The notes under the pieces: model-generated | The model's input: only the letters and a program-made list of their open reading frames with translations | Database searches by the model: none | What the model was told of the DNA's origin: nothing | Program-made: the position numbers and the translations under genes | Shown here: in pieces, positions 1 through 14,564 of the stretch | Layout: each line of letters starts with the position of its first letter | Position numbering within the stretch: the stretch's first letter is position 1 | Source of the DNA: Cruorifilaria tuberocauda | Lineage: Eukaryota; Nematoda; Chromadorea; Rhabditida; Onchocercidae | Reading direction: 5' to 3' | Assembly (NCBI GenBank): GCA_013365365.1 | Contig: JABVXU010000114.1 | Span: 62,001-126,000 of the forward strand | DNA: 64,000 nucleotides

Positions 1-3000
1 TTAACTGCAACTCTGAAACAAATATTAAACAAAAGAAGTAAAAAAAGGCAAAAGATATATCATTTTTAACTTTTAAATTGCAGGCTAATTATAATTTAAT
101 TTTAATTTCGACATTGAATATAAGAAATTTTGAAAATTACAGAAATGATAAGCTTTGAAATTATCAAATTAAGCGGATTGCCTAACAATTTACAGAAAAA
201 CAGCTTTTCTTTCATATATTATAATCATTCAACTAACAGGTCATTCCTATTGTTTAAAACAATTCGTTAATGATATCCTCTAAGAAGTCCAATACAATTC
301 TAAATTATTATCAACTAATAATGTCTTAAGGACCAGTAATCTATAAATAATCTGAGAGAAAAAAGAAACAAAGTAAGACATACTTTGAAGTTATTCGTCC
401 ATTACCGGTATCAAGAAAGTAAAATAATATGATAACATCAATCATCATCCATATTAAGGAAGTTAGCACAATCGCACGACATACATCAACCCGTAATCGC
501 ATCTGCTTTGATCTTAATAGCAATAAAAATAAATGAAAAACAATGAAATATAAGAAAATAAACTTAAAAAATTTCAATAATTACAATTAAAACGAATTTA
601 AAATTATATTATAATACAATAGCGTAGTTTTTAATGAAATGCACATCTTTAATTTATAGTAATTTTAATCGGAAATAATTGACTTATAATTGAATGTAGA
701 ACAATGTTAGCATTTCTTTTAAAGCAAGTAAACAATAAGATATATAAGAGTTAAATAGCCGCAACAATAATCATTACTGATGATAAATATAGATAAGAGA
801 AAGTTAAAATGTTGAAGAAATCCCATGAGTCTCTATCCTATGAGTCTATGATGCTGCAAAAATCAACTAAGCAAAAATAAACTATGATATATCAAATTAA
901 TTTTTAATTACAATAAAATAATAATCATCAGAAAAAAAAAGGACTAAAAATGTATGTTTCTTCTTTAATAATAGAGGAAATTTTAAATTTTCAAAATGAT
1001 AAATACAATATTTCTTACAATTGAAGCAATAAATGAATCGAATATACAATTGCAATATGTAAAAAAAAAACAAATAAAAGTTACACACTAATCGAAGGTA
1101 TATGTCATCCAAATTTTATTGAATAAGCAAACTAAAAAGCTTCCTTCCTACACACAAACACACTTTTCGTTCCTTTTTACTTTTCCGGTTAAAAATGAAA
1201 GATTCTTTTTTTTTCATAAAAATTTATTGCTTCTTTATAAAAATTAACAATAACAGTTATCAAGATAAGATCATAACATGATAGTTATCATTATCATCTT
1301 AATATTAGAAATTAATAAACTATATAAAGAAATAATTGATATTGCACGTATTTTCGAATATATTTCTTTACTTAAATATTAACATTAGTAAACTAAAAAA
1401 TTGATTTAAAAAAATATTAGTAAATTAATCATACAATTCTCATAGTAAATTCACGGTAATTCATACAGTAAATTAATCCCAGTGATTTTGTCAATTTAAT
1501 TTCGAAATAAATCAAAGTAAGCTTAATACACCTACTTGAACATTGATATTGATATCCAAAATTATGTACAATTCATTAAATTAATTATTAAGTTTCATTA
1601 ATTTATCGTTTACTAATCTTAATCTAAATTTCACTTCAAAGAAATTAATTACTCTTTAATATAATTAAATGATCACTGATTTTATTGATTTTCATTTCGG
1701 TGAAATTTTCAAATTCTATTTTACCTATCGAAAAAAATCTTCGATTTTTAGTTTTAGCAAAATAAAGAGATAACTGATAGGATAAATAGAACAATACGAA
1801 TGAGTATGAAGTGAGGAGGATTGTATAGAGCTTTTCATAACTCAGAAATAAGCTTAGAGTTGTCTAACAACAAAGCTAATTTCATCTAACAATTAATTAA
1901 TCCAACCCATTTTATTGGAATTCAAGCTTTTCTTAAAAACAATCTTCTGTCACTAGAAATGCAGAAAAAAAAAGAATGGCTGAGATTGAAAAGAAAGAAA
2001 AAATGCAAAGTAAACATTAAAAACTGTAATGAAAGGTCGGAGAAATTAAATGTAAATAAAGTTTTTCTTAAGACTTTTAATTAGCGGTTAATGAATTTTA
2101 GGAATATTGTTCACACAGTAGTAGGCTAAACTTAACTTTATCATTAATACTGTTAAGTAAATTGAACGATAGGATAATAGGGGAAAACACAAAAAGTTTA
2201 ATTAATTTTCTTTTGAAATGCAAGAAAAACAGTAAAATTTTTTAAGTCATAAAATTTGCGGAAAACTTTGTTTACACTTTAAGCTTTTTGAAAAATTTTA
2301 AATTACAAAAAAAAAGTTTGTTAATCAAGATATCAGAATATTACTACTAGAAGAGCAGAATAACGAACAATCAATTGGTTCACGTAAATCTCATTCAATA
2401 GATTAATTAAACACCGTCTAAAAGTTTTTGAAAAAAGTAATCGAGATATATTTTTCCAATATTGCGTTAATAAATGTTAGGAGACTATTTTTCTTTACCT
2501 GAGAGAATGCAACGATATCGATACTACTTAAGGTCAAAGTTCAAATTAATGCACTCCAAATTCTCACGAATTTTGATATTAAATTCAGCAACTGCGACAT
2601 ATTTAATGAGTTGAAACCCAAGCAATGCTATACATCTCTAAAATTAAAATAGAATATTTAGTGAAAAATTAAAACGAATTATGGGATGATTTAATTAAAC
2701 GAAAACAATAACTGATATATTTGTTGTTATACAAGGTAAAAATTGACGAAATTAAACGAAAGACTTGATTCTTTGCATATTTATCACATTATTTAATTGA
2801 AGAAATAACCAATACATTAATATATATTTAATAAATTTCTTCTTCCAACGGCAGATGATAATCCTAGATGAACTTCCTATTCAATTTTGAGTAATTAAAT
2901 CAGTTCTGATAATATGTTCAAATTTTAAACTAGTTGTAAAAGTTACGATGAAAAGTGATAAAAATGAACAAATGAAAATAATCTCATGAAATATATTGCA

Positions 3001-4972
3001 ATTTTTTTCAAATATTAAATTATTGAAGATAAAAATGCCCATTGCACTGATCATCAAAAGCAATAATGATACAGTATGAAATTCATATATTAATGTATAT
3101 TTAGAAAAAACAAGTATATGATTCAGCGAAACATTATGAACCATAAGTAAAGTGAAAGTTAAAAGTTAGGAAAATTTGCGACTAAATTTTAACGAAATTT
3201 TTTACGTACAAATCAAAAACGAATGCAATTTATAAGGTATTTTGGAGTCAGCTTACAGATTTAAAGCATTCAATCTCTAGCAAATCATTACTGGATATAT
3301 TCTATTAATGATTTAATAAAAGTAAAAAATAATAGAGAAATATTTCATTTGACTTGGAAAGAGTCAAAGAATACTGAAGGAAAAGTGGATAATAATAATA
3401 ATAAAATTATTGATGACAAAAGTAGAAGGCACATGATATGAGCTTTTGAAAAATTTTTAAATGTAAACTTATCACAAACAAGCAAACACTTAAGAATAAC
3501 TACATGAATTATTCATAAATAATTGAACAAACAAGAATTTCATATTTCCTTCTTCCTAACTTACTATAATCGGATATTATTTGCAAATGTGCAAATGTCC
3601 TTTCACATATGATACGATCTAAAATTAGCAAGGAAATTGATAAATAAATTTAACTAAATTAAAACTTTGAAATTTTAACAGATAACTAACTATATATCAT
3701 ATTGAAAAAAGATTTATCCACAAAAATGAACATATCTCTACTTATTCTGTGAGACAAAAGAAAAAAATCAGAATAATAAAACAAATCGTGCGTGAAATTA
3801 TCAAAATTCAAAATTTACCTCATATCCTTTCAACATTAACAACAACGATAATCTGATTATTTATATAAAGGAAGTAAACAGTAAATGAAGCCAAGAGAAA
3901 TTTAATAAAGTTAGTCAGACGCAGATCTATTCACATAATTCATAAATGCAGAGAACAACTAAGAATAGTCATAACATTCAATATACTGAAAAAGACTATT
4001 TAAAATTGAAACCGAAAATTTATCTACTTATTCAGGATTAAAAAAGTACTGGAAATTTGAAAGAAAGGAAGAACCGGAAATATGAAAGAACTACTCAAAT
4101 CAAAAAATCAAGAAGAAATAATCAGATAAGAAGATCGAATGCTAATATAACGAATTCGTATTTATGCCATATCGAAGAATATGCAGCAATAATTCTCGGA
4201 GTCCTTTTCTTCTTCACTTCCTCTGGAAATTGGCTAATTATAAGTGTGGAAATCATTTACCTGCATAATACAAAATATTCTATAAAGTAATCTCGAAAAT
4301 TCTAATAATTAAATAATGAATTTTCTTTAAGTAATACACTATGCAAAGAGAGCAATTCCTATACCATGCTGAATTAATATTCAGATCAACTTCGCTTCTA
4401 TTGAACATATGTTATTGAATTCAGAATATTTCCTACCGAATAGTACTTCGATTTCGTTGAGAGGACACTATAAAATTTTTTCTATTCGAATATTTTTTAC
4501 AGTTAAAAAAAATTACTGCTAGATATAATAATTCATATAAACAGAGATATAAAAGAGGGAGAAAATGAATTAACATATTAATTCTCGCAAGCTTATTATG
4601 TAATTTTCCGTACTCCAAAATTGAATTCTCTGAATTATTTGAAATTACTAAAATTAATCTCAGTTTTAAAAAGAACATTTCACTCAACTGAATGATAAAA
4701 GTAAACCGAAACTGTTTTTTCAACAAAATGGTAGTGTCTACCATCCATCTTAATCTTTAGAATCTAAATTTAGCATACTTACAGCTTAATCTCTAGAATC
4801 TAAATTTTTTCAGTAAAGTTTAGAATGGGCAAATAGTGTTAATGCATCAATATAGGAAGATGAAGAGTTGCATACGTAGCGATAAGCACAACCTCAAGCT
4901 CAATCATCATCAAACACCATCAACATCCGCCATATGTGGCAATACCGGTAACGTGTAGAAAAATTATCATCA
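1..4972. other. AT-rich intergenic region with no supported gene
   Basis: About 5 kb of very AT-rich sequence. Short open frames occur on both strands, but none has splice partners, a recognisable domain or non-random composition. A near-duplicate of about 22 nt ending in 'agaatctaaattt' appears at about 4749-4770 and 4782-4804. The last part (about 4830-4972) should hold the 3' UTR of the minus-strand LOTUS/Tudor gene. No RNA gene or mobile element was recognised. Confidence 0.6.
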
Positions 4973-7900
4973 CTATGCATATTGGGCATATCCTTGTTCA
5001 AAGATCATTTGACCGACATTTTTACCGTCCGCGAAAATCTTCACCGTCGCAAATGGTACCACAGTACAACCTGGATCTCCAAACAATTCCCAGTCACTGA
5101 CTGGTTCCACTTCTATATGTTCTGCAGTAGTTAATACATTGCATACAGCTGCTTGACTCTCACGACTCCATATTTCACCACAATTTTTTGGCTTAATTCC
5201 TGCTATCTGAAAGAATTCAAAGATGACGATCTCGGTATATATATATATGAAGTGAATTATGCAAACTAGCTATAAGTGTTTAATTTCATTGACCAAAAAC
5301 CAAACAAAAAATCAAAAAACATCACTAACCTTACATTTTGCCATCAAAATTTTTCGTAATCCACTTGGAGTTTTGAGATGACGCAAATTTGACTTACGAA
5401 CAATACCGAATAACCCAAAATCAACTGAATAGACACGGAAACAATCAGCATCAACAGCACTTGGACCAAGCAATTGTACGCGTTCCCAATTCGAATCTGG
5501 ATGCAATTTTGCAGCATAGAAACGTCCCGGTATTAACTCGCTAAATGGTGGTGGTGAAGGTTGAGCTAATGAGTCTCGCCTTACTGCACTAGTTATGTAG
5601 TCCGGAATTGGATCCTAGAATATAACATCATTTAGTTTTCTTCTATGAGAATTTGAAAGATCTTACTTTGGAATTACAGTTTACAGCTGAAAAAGTTACA
5701 TGATTTTGAAAATACTGTGAAAATGACTACAGAGCTAGAGCGAGAAACGTACAAATGAGCATTGTCGTATGCTAATATTATCGGCATCGAATACAGCCAA
5801 AATATGAGCAGCAAAACGTTTCTTTGGCATGTCACTTAACTCCATGGCAACTAATTCCACTTCTCCAGCAATCATTGAATATTGCGGTGATGTCGGTATT
5901 ACTTTTATCACATTTCTGTAATTCTGATCATAAAATTTCATCGTGCAAGAGCAACTGTATTGATAAAGATTATCTTATCTATAAGCACATTAATTATTTT
6001 AGTAATAAAAACAGTGAGATTATTTTTTCTCTTATTCTAACAATATATACTAAAGAGTAAATACATTTTTTCCTATTTGATTTTCCAAAAATTACTTGAA
6101 AAATTTCTTTCAATCTTGTTCATATATTTTGACATGGATAGAGAACTGAAATCTGACCCCTGTCCACATATCGTCCAATTTTGCAATTTTTTGTTTCGTA
6201 AAATTACAAGCTAACGATAACTCGCAAAAATAAAAATAAGCGATATTTTATTCTGAATTGTAATCAAAATTTTTTAAAATTTACATTCCGTTGGAATAGC
6301 TTTAAAAAATTTTCGGAATTCATTAAGGAAACTTACTGCTGCTGTTCTTTCTGGTCTTTGATCCACACAACCGAGCTTTGAACATTGTATTTTACTAAAC
6401 CATTTTCGACATAAGCGGATATGAATCGTAGCTAAAAAGCTGCATGCGACATTATAACACATTTTTATTTATTGATATCCTTTACGATTGAGGGAACATT
6501 ATGAAAAGAGAATCAAGCTAAAAGTAAGCTTTCCAGTCTATTCAAAGAGATTACAGTTTGGATGACATGATAGGAAGTAAAGAGACTTACGATAATTAAA
6601 AATGACAGAGAAATCAAAAAATTTACTGTCTCCAGGTCTCCAGCTTTAGTTTATACAATATACTAAACTATTCAATTCATAACTTATCAATTATTTGAGT
6701 GATATAAATTAATGAGTTGTACTTTTTTATCGAATCAAAATTAATAAAAAAATTCCAAAAGAGGGTGCTACAACTGCATCATATTTATTGGATTAGTATC
6801 GGAAAGAACCGGGAAAAAAATTGGAATATAAAATAATTCATATGATTACTTTTGCATTAGTGCTCATTAGCTATGATCCCAGTAACACCAAATAAATCCT
6901 CTCTTTCCAATTTACTCTTTCCCTATAACCAGAATAGTGTTATCTATTGCATGCCTATATGATATTCCTATGTCTACATGGATATATCACTCATCCTATG
7001 TAGTCTACTTGATATGCCATTCATTCATATCACATATCTCTTATCATTGATTTATGTCTAAATGGTTCTTTGTATCCCCCAACGTAGGCATATATGTTTA
7101 TACATATGGTATCACTTACATCAAGCAATCAATCTCATCACCAAATCGAAGAGCATTCTCACCAAACCAAAAATGAAGTATACTTTCGTCCAAACGAAGC
7201 TCCATACCAATCAATCATCCACAATAGAAGACATTCGTCTATTAACACTATTAATTGTTACATATTACTATCAATTTTTCAACTAATAAATATTTACTAC
7301 AACTGTTCGTGAAAGTAAAATTAACTCTCCCAAAAACTTTTACAGTAGTACTAGTAATAACTTTATCTAATTCATCTTTAAATTTTAAATTTTGAAAATA
7401 AGCTATACCGGTAACGGAAGTTGAGTATGATAAGCAGTTCGCAAAATACACATTGATGAAGCATTATCACATTTTTTGTCCAAAGTAACAATGAACGCAT
7501 AAATTGGATATATTCTTGGGAGAGCATATTCTGCACGAAGACGTCGAATCGTTGCACCTTTCACGTGTACCACTCGACCGTTATCCAATAATGTGAAATA
7601 CTCAGGAACCTATTCAAAAAAAAAAAAATAAAAAGCATTATTACAAAATAATTATTCATGTTTAATAATAATGAAGCAAAATTTAAAATTTGTTATTATA
7701 ATGATAACAAAAAATAATAGAAAAACTTTTAAATAATTTATTTTCTTAATGATTATAAAAGTCCGATTGTAATAAAGAGATTGATTGTATCAATGATTGA
7801 ATAATTCCCTTTCACTCACTTTCAACAGTGCGCGATACCAATGTCCATCCGATTCACGAACTGCATAAACGCCACCCATTTCGGGTTCTGTCACTGGTTC

Positions 7901-10900
7901 ACCGGAAGATTGCTCTTCGTAGTGTGAATCCATTGCCGACCGCAGCAATTCGAAATTATTTCTTGTACCGGCCAACTGTACATGAATATCGGTCGATTCA
8001 TCATCACATTTCAATACAATAACACTTATTGTTGATGGACAAATGATTGGTTCGAATGATAATATCGACTTCATCTGAAATTAACTTTCAAAAAAATATT
8101 TCATTCACATATTGTTATTATCAGCAACCATATCCTATTACCATTACTATTACGCTATGCTATCACCATTAATATTACTTATAAAAGAGTAAACAGCTTT
8201 GGAGGAGAGTGCAAATTCTGAAGTTGATATTGTCATATATTACTTCATTATTTAAATTTTGCTTGACCAAAACACAAGCAACTAATATGTAATGAATAGT
8301 TTTCTTATTTTTTTGAATTTTTCAAGATAAATATATTAGTATTTCTGGTGCTGTCTAATATTTTTCAATTTTACTTCAATGCCACACTACAACTCATAGA
8401 ACTGATATAATGCGATGAGATCTTGAAAGGAATGATTAAATAGTTTTCGAATTGCTATAAGACACAAAGATTGAATTTCCCAAAAAAAAGTATTAATAGA
8501 AGTTTTCTATTACCTGTTGAGCTAATTCTCGATCAGTAAGTCTAATTCGAGCTGTTTCCTTTGCATTAGGCGATGCAAGCCCTTTCGTAATGTCTAGAAG
8601 AAGAAAGATAATATATCAACGAGAATTTTCTGCATGATGGAATAATAGTAATCTTATTTTTGCCTTGCACAAAAAGATTAATATTAAAAAAATTTCACAA
8701 ATATAAAAGTTTAAAATTTATGTCAATGCCCTGTGAGGCGCTATTATATAGAAAAAATTAGGTAAAATAGAAAAAAAAGAACATAACAAAGGGATGAAAT
8801 ATTATAATATCTGCATAACTAAATCACCTTGAATATTGAATTATAGATTAAAATATTAAAAGAAATTCTTCTACTTATGAAGTATTTTGTATAACTAATG
8901 CAATGCAATCAAAATTTTCTATTTCATCCAGTCAATCATTATTATTTTTAGTAACATTACGAATAAACATTTTGAATGAGAAGGGATTATTTTTCTCTTG
9001 CAAACTGCAAACTATAAGCATATAAATAATGAATGATATATGCATTAATGATGCAAAAATTTAATTAAAACGAAAATAATACATGAATACGTGATTGTCC
9101 TTCAAGCGATGGTTATTTTATATGCTACATAAATGAATGAAATAATATGTAAATAATATTTGTTGAATTTGTTGAACATAAATAAATGATTTGTTATTGA
9201 ATTATAATATTTTTTATCAAAGGAAAGAATCAAATTTGAAGGAAAGCTTTAAATTAATTCGATTCTTATCGTTTGTCCTTCTTTTGTCCAAGAAAGGAAA
9301 GACTGAAGAAATACTTTCGTAAGACATAACATATATATATATATATAATTCAAACAAAAGTAAATAAAGTTTCATTGTAACCTGTCCTCTAGTTTTATTT
9401 TTCACGACAAATATAACTCCCAAATATAATCCAGCGAAAAAGGATTAAACCACTTTACACTATACCAATACCAAACTTTCGAATTTCACTTTACCATTAA
9501 ATAAAAAGGATTATTTTAAAAGCCTCAATAATTAAAAAAAGATTTAAAAGAGAATGGTCCCTCCTAGAGCCAGTTTTTTATTCACAACATAACATGACAG
9601 AATATAAGTAAAAAGTACAGTAAGTCATATTAGCTAATTTATGATTTGAAATTATTATAAGTAGAACTAAATAATTAAAAATGTATTATTCTAAATTTAA
9701 TTCAAATTTCTAACAAAAGCAAAAAGCATAAAACTTACTCAAAGAATTACATGGCGGTTCAACAGTAGGTGGTGGTGCATCACGCTGTCGTGTATAAACC
9801 ATTGAAATTGGACCACGATTAACAACTTCAAATTCTTCCGCCACTCGTATATGATCAACCCAATTCTCCGGAAGCAACGGTCCTAAACCATGCGTTTCAT
9901 AGCTGAAAAAATTTACAATATTAAAATATTTTTAATCATAAATTTCACATGATATTAATGAATGAAACAAAAAAAAATCAAAAATCAAAACTACATTATT
10001 TTGCATGTTTTTTTTTAAAAATCTCAATTATAAAAACAGACTTATATTATTCATAAAATTATTCACGAAATCTAATGAACTGCAAATAAACTTTCAGCAG
10101 AATCCCGCAATTGTAAGACAAAAATAAAAAGTTAGAAAAAAATAAAGAAGGACTACCATCTCCCTGTTTTATCAAATATTATGAGATTACATTTACTGTC
10201 CTGATGACTGGACAAAAAATAAAGCATTAATTTAAAAAAAAGAACAGTTATTTAATTCTCAAATTAAAAAAAAAAACATTTTTCCGAATAAATAAAAATC
10301 AAAATTCAGTAGCAACCTTTCTCTATATATTTTCGCTAGATGCTCTACCATAACACCTGATGAAAAATTCGTTTTAATTAATTCGTACAAAAGTTCGCGA
10401 ACTTCTTCCATCTCATCGCTTATATCCAAATCTGTATTATCTACTGAAAATTCTAATTTAAAAAAAATGAAAAGAAATAATCAAAATTATTCATTCACTG
10501 CAAACAATTTTAAAATGAGCATGAACTATCAATAACTTAATTTAGATAAAAAATCGATAATGTTAAAAATCTGGGATTGTTAACTTTCTTTACAGGGCTA
10601 ATATTAGTTATATTTAACATATGACTCAAAATAGAGGAAAAATATTTGTGTATTTATTAGTGATGAAAAGTTCTTTTATTTCCGCAAGAGTTACTGTATT
10701 TGCCCAAGATTATTTCTTCCATCTTGCATAAGATTTGCTAAAATTAGGATCAAATTCCACGTCAAGCTTGGAAATTACGAACACATCATGAAAATATATC
10801 AAACGGAAAAAATAATCATGATAAGAAGCAATAAACCATGAAAGCTGATAGACAGACTATAGTTCGCTTCTCTTTTCATCTTAAAACAGTAACATGTTGA

Positions 10901-11516
10901 ATTTATAGCTCTTATCAATTTTTGACTTTGAATGAAAAACTTTTTTTTAACTCAAAAAAAATTTAAATTTCTATTTCCTCTATGAAATTTAGCAAGTTTC
11001 AACCATAATTAAACGAACTTGTTTTGTAATTTTTTTTCATGCAGTTTTTTTTTATAATCGATGCTCCGGAATGTCAAAAATGCAAAAAAATTGGATATCT
11101 TTTTAAAGCTAATACTGACGAAGCTAAAATGGCACAAGAAGATGTTTTCTTCATGAAATTTATTACACTTGTAAGTATTCTTGTCTGCTCATTCTCTCTT
11201 CCGTCCCATAAATTCTTTAAATTTATCTTCAAATCCAATCCAAAAAATTCAGTCCTAAAAAATTTTCTCTACGGAGCAAAACTAGTTAAACGGAATCCTT
11301 TAAAGTAAAAGTGTTGAAAGTGACTAGAAAAAAAATCTCCATTTCATGAAAAAGTGAAAAAAGGGTTGAAAAAAGAGAAAGTAACAGAACCGATTCAAGC
11401 AGAAGTTAAGCGCCACAGGATACAGAGATGACCTATAAAACTAGTAGCTACATGAAGAACTAACCTTTATCAAATATTGTTTGTGGCATATTTACAAATC
11501 TGCGTGATGTGGTCAT
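4973..11516 (-). CDS. LOTUS and Tudor domain protein (TDRD5/TDRD7/LOTR-1-like), complete, about 551 aa
   Basis: Ten exons join in frame: 11516-11465, 10443-10317, 9902-9739, 8593-8514, 8074-7820, 7609-7409, 6431-6337, 5915-5753, 5614-5330 and 5206-4973 (TAG). All intron phases match. The start MTTSRRFVNMPQ follows a 'tctcag' acceptor-like site by a few bases. Residues about 30-100 look like a LOTUS (OST-HTH) fold, with 'EVRELLYELIKTNF', a 'GLGPLLPENWVDHI' helix and a terminal strand. A first Tudor core (about 205-260) has 'GVYAVRESDGHWYRALL'. A second, extended Tudor (about 380-551) has 'FYAAKLHPDSNWERV', 'YSVDFGLFG' and a following SN-like segment. LOTUS+Tudor proteins in the family act in germ granules, where LOTUS binds Vasa-type helicases or G-rich RNA and Tudor binds methyl-arginine. 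The role here is inferred from architecture only; the first two exons are the least certain. Confidence 0.82.
9325..9349. repeat. Short (AT)n microsatellite
   Basis: An uninterrupted alternating AT run lies inside the long intron between LOTUS/Tudor exons 3 and 4 (9902-9739 and 8593-8514). Similar short AT runs occur near 5237-5250 and 22498-22512. No function is implied. Confidence 0.7.
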
Positions 11517-14500
11517 TCTTCTGCTCTGAGAATTTAATAAACTTCTGTTTTCTGAAAGTGTAATGCATGAAAGTACAGAAATTTACCACTACTAATAATA
11601 ATATGACAAACAAAAATTCCTTAAGAAAGCATTCATTTGTTTAGTTCAACTGAAATTTAAAACGATTAGGAACGATCCAAATATGAAAAAATGGAATAGT
11701 ACCGATTGCACTCAACAAGAACCACACTTTTAGCAAATTCGGGTCAAGTTTTACTCAATGGCAAGCAATCATAGTGATGATTTTCATTTTTACCCAAAAT
11801 ATCCAGAAATTCCAAACATTAAATGTTACTAACTACTAGTAACAATAGATAATAATAACTAATCATAATGATTAATGATAACCATTACTATAATATTATT
11901 AAATAATATAAGACAATTGATGATAATGATATTGATCTCAATAATAATAAAGATGATGATAGTTATATTAACAGCAATGGTAACAGTGATAACAATAATA
12001 TTGACATCATTATTAATAGTAATAAAAACTTAATTTTTCACTATTCATAATAATACCAAATTGAAAAGACCAAATCTCGTCATTTTTATCTATAAGTAAA
12101 ACATTTGAAACACAATAATTCATGGAATTTGAAGATGAAACAGACATAAATCATTCTAAAAGATGTTTTAAATTTCTGTAAGAAAAATGTTGAAAACTGG
12201 GTTACTAACATTTCGGTAATCAAATAACCTTTTCTTTTCTTTGGCCGATAAAATGTAATTTAAAGATGAAACGATAAAAATTTTTAATTCACGATTAAGT
12301 ACATTATTAAATCGTCCAAAATTTACAGTTCATCCGAAAAGAAAACACCACTTTTTTTCTTTTTTGCATTTTTCAATAAGTGAATGGAAAACCGGTAAAA
12401 CAAGAAATAGAAAATCAATAATCGCTAATATTTAATATTTATCATTGCCAAATGTAACATTTCTATTTGCAATCATAATATTAATAATGATAATTCATTC
12501 ATTTAAAATTTATATTTTTGTTGCATCTTTGCTAAATCACACTTTTTTTTTCCCACAATATTTCTAGAGAATAACGATAAAAATCATTAGTTCATTCAAT
12601 AATAATATTAATAATGATAATTAAATTAATCAAATATATAAATCAATGATGCCCAGATATCAATGAATAAATAGGACAATAATAACACATATTTAATCGA
12701 AATTTTCAAGAGAGAGAAAAAAAAAGAAGAATTTATCAAATGTACTCTCAATAATTACACTATTTCAATCATATCTTGTTTACATTTTGTTATTCAAAAA
12801 TGATTGCAAAAAATAAAATTAAAAAAAAAATATTCAGAAAAGAAAAGAACATCTTTGCACCAAATAGCATATATATTATACATGTATGGATTGAAATTTA
12901 ATTGATTATTAAAATCAAATAAATTCAGAAATAATATTTAAATTGGGTAAATTATAGATTACGATTAATTCAGCGATAATTAATTGATCGCATGGAAAAA
13001 ACTTTTTTGTTAATTTAAAAAATGAAATCTTTTGTTTAAATCTTTGAAAACGAAAAATAATACAACTATTACGATTTTTCCATGTCTCTCTCTCAGACGA
13101 AGGACTTTTCGGCAACATTGCAATTCGGATACATTCTACTAACATTGTCTAATTGTTCTCCAATTAATTTTTTCCCATTCTTAAAACGATAAACTTTTCT
13201 TTTTTAAACTGAAGGAGTTCTCCTCGTTAATCATTAATTTGCATATTTCATTATAGGAAATGTTCAATCATACAATGGATAATATATTATTGTTTGCGTT
13301 AAATGAGGTTAAGTCATTGAGGTCAAATCAATTTCATTCATCTCTTCAAAAAATCCTTTTTTTCTTCAATAAAACTTTCTTGCCTTTTCGTTTTTACTCT
13401 CTCACTCCTTAGTAGTTATAATAATTAGACAATCGATTATGAGGAAAACCAATAATTAGCCAAATAATACGTCTATAAATTGATGGCTACTTCAAAGGTC
13501 ATGGGGTTATTTATTCAAGTTATTCCATGTTTAAGCGGCGCCTCTTCCTCATATAATCTTGTATATATATGTATATTTATTAAGGTAACGAATGAGCTTG
13601 CGTGCTCCAATGAGTATAACGTAAGTATTCAGATATGAACTTACCCAGCTACAAGTATGAACTTACCCAATTCAGTTACATGAGGTATGAATGAATGAGT
13701 AAGCGGATATATATATGAAAATGACGAGAATTAGACAATAAATAGATATCTAGAAATGGATTAATGATGAGAAGAGAGACGTGAAGGTGGGCGGAAAATG
13801 GGTAAGTAACAAACTAGCATACATTAGTCCAGAAATAAAGAATGAAATGAGCTTGGTAGTAAGAACAACTATCCATCCAAATTTCCAATGCGGCCACCGT
13901 GAAATACCAGTCCACAGATGGCAGTAAGAAGCGGGGGAGCTTCATCGAGAGTGCATTGAGTGATTGTGGTAACATTTTGCGGGGTGTGAGATGTGGTTAG
14001 GGGCAGGCGGGTTAACTGCTGCTGAAAGATCACCCGTTTCTTTTTCATTCTCTAGCGGGCGAGATTTTGTTGCTATTTCTCTTTATAGTTTATATTTGGA
14101 TTGGATTTTAATCAAGTGGAAATAACCTATTTCCATCGGGTAAATGATTAGATCAAATTAATCTGTTTCAACGCATGGATCAGATATCTTTATTATTTAT
14201 TTCATATTTATTTATATCATTACTTCAGTTTATTTTCTGAATAGAATGACTAATGTTAATCAAATGATTTAATTGAGTAGCTAGTCAACGATTTCAATGA
14301 TCCCACTCATACTGAAATTGTAGCTTGAACACATGAAAAAAAATAGAATATAGGCGATGATGGTATGATGGTACTGTCCTGGAAACTCTTTCCTTTTTAT
14401 ACAGTTTTTACGGAAGGTTATGCTTCATGGAAACTATTGTTGGAATACTAAAATTAAGAAATTCAAGATTATGATTTGGAATAGAAATGAAATTGTAAGA

Positions 14501-14564
14501 GTATTTTCAGAAGAATATTTTTTAGCATTGTGAATGAGGATCAATCGGAAATCGGTGCGAAGAA
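11517..14564. other. Divergent intergenic region between the LOTUS/Tudor gene and pelota
   Basis: About 3 kb between two genes transcribed away from each other, so it should contain both promoters. 11820-12020 is dominated by AAT/GAT-type trinucleotide runs. 13630-13680 carries two copies of 'tatgaacttaccca' about 27 nt apart. 13770-14060 is clearly GC-richer than the surroundings ('ggtgggcgg', 'gggcaggcggg', 'tagcgggcgag') and is the best candidate for the pelota promoter. No coding exon could be supported. Confidence 0.5.

Noticed and set aside
4057..4290. 77-codon basic then hydrophobic open frame
   Set aside because: Isolated in AT-rich sequence, with no splice partners, no acceptor near the start and no family resemblance.
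11039..11308. 89-codon plus-strand open frame with CxxC (ECQKCKK)
   Set aside because: It sits inside the first intron of the LOTUS/Tudor gene on the opposite strand and shows no thioredoxin-like context or splicing support.
13905..13925. CTCF-like word (CCACAGATGGCAG) near the pelota promoter
   Set aside because: One base is missing relative to the consensus core, and derived nematodes are reported to have lost CTCF.
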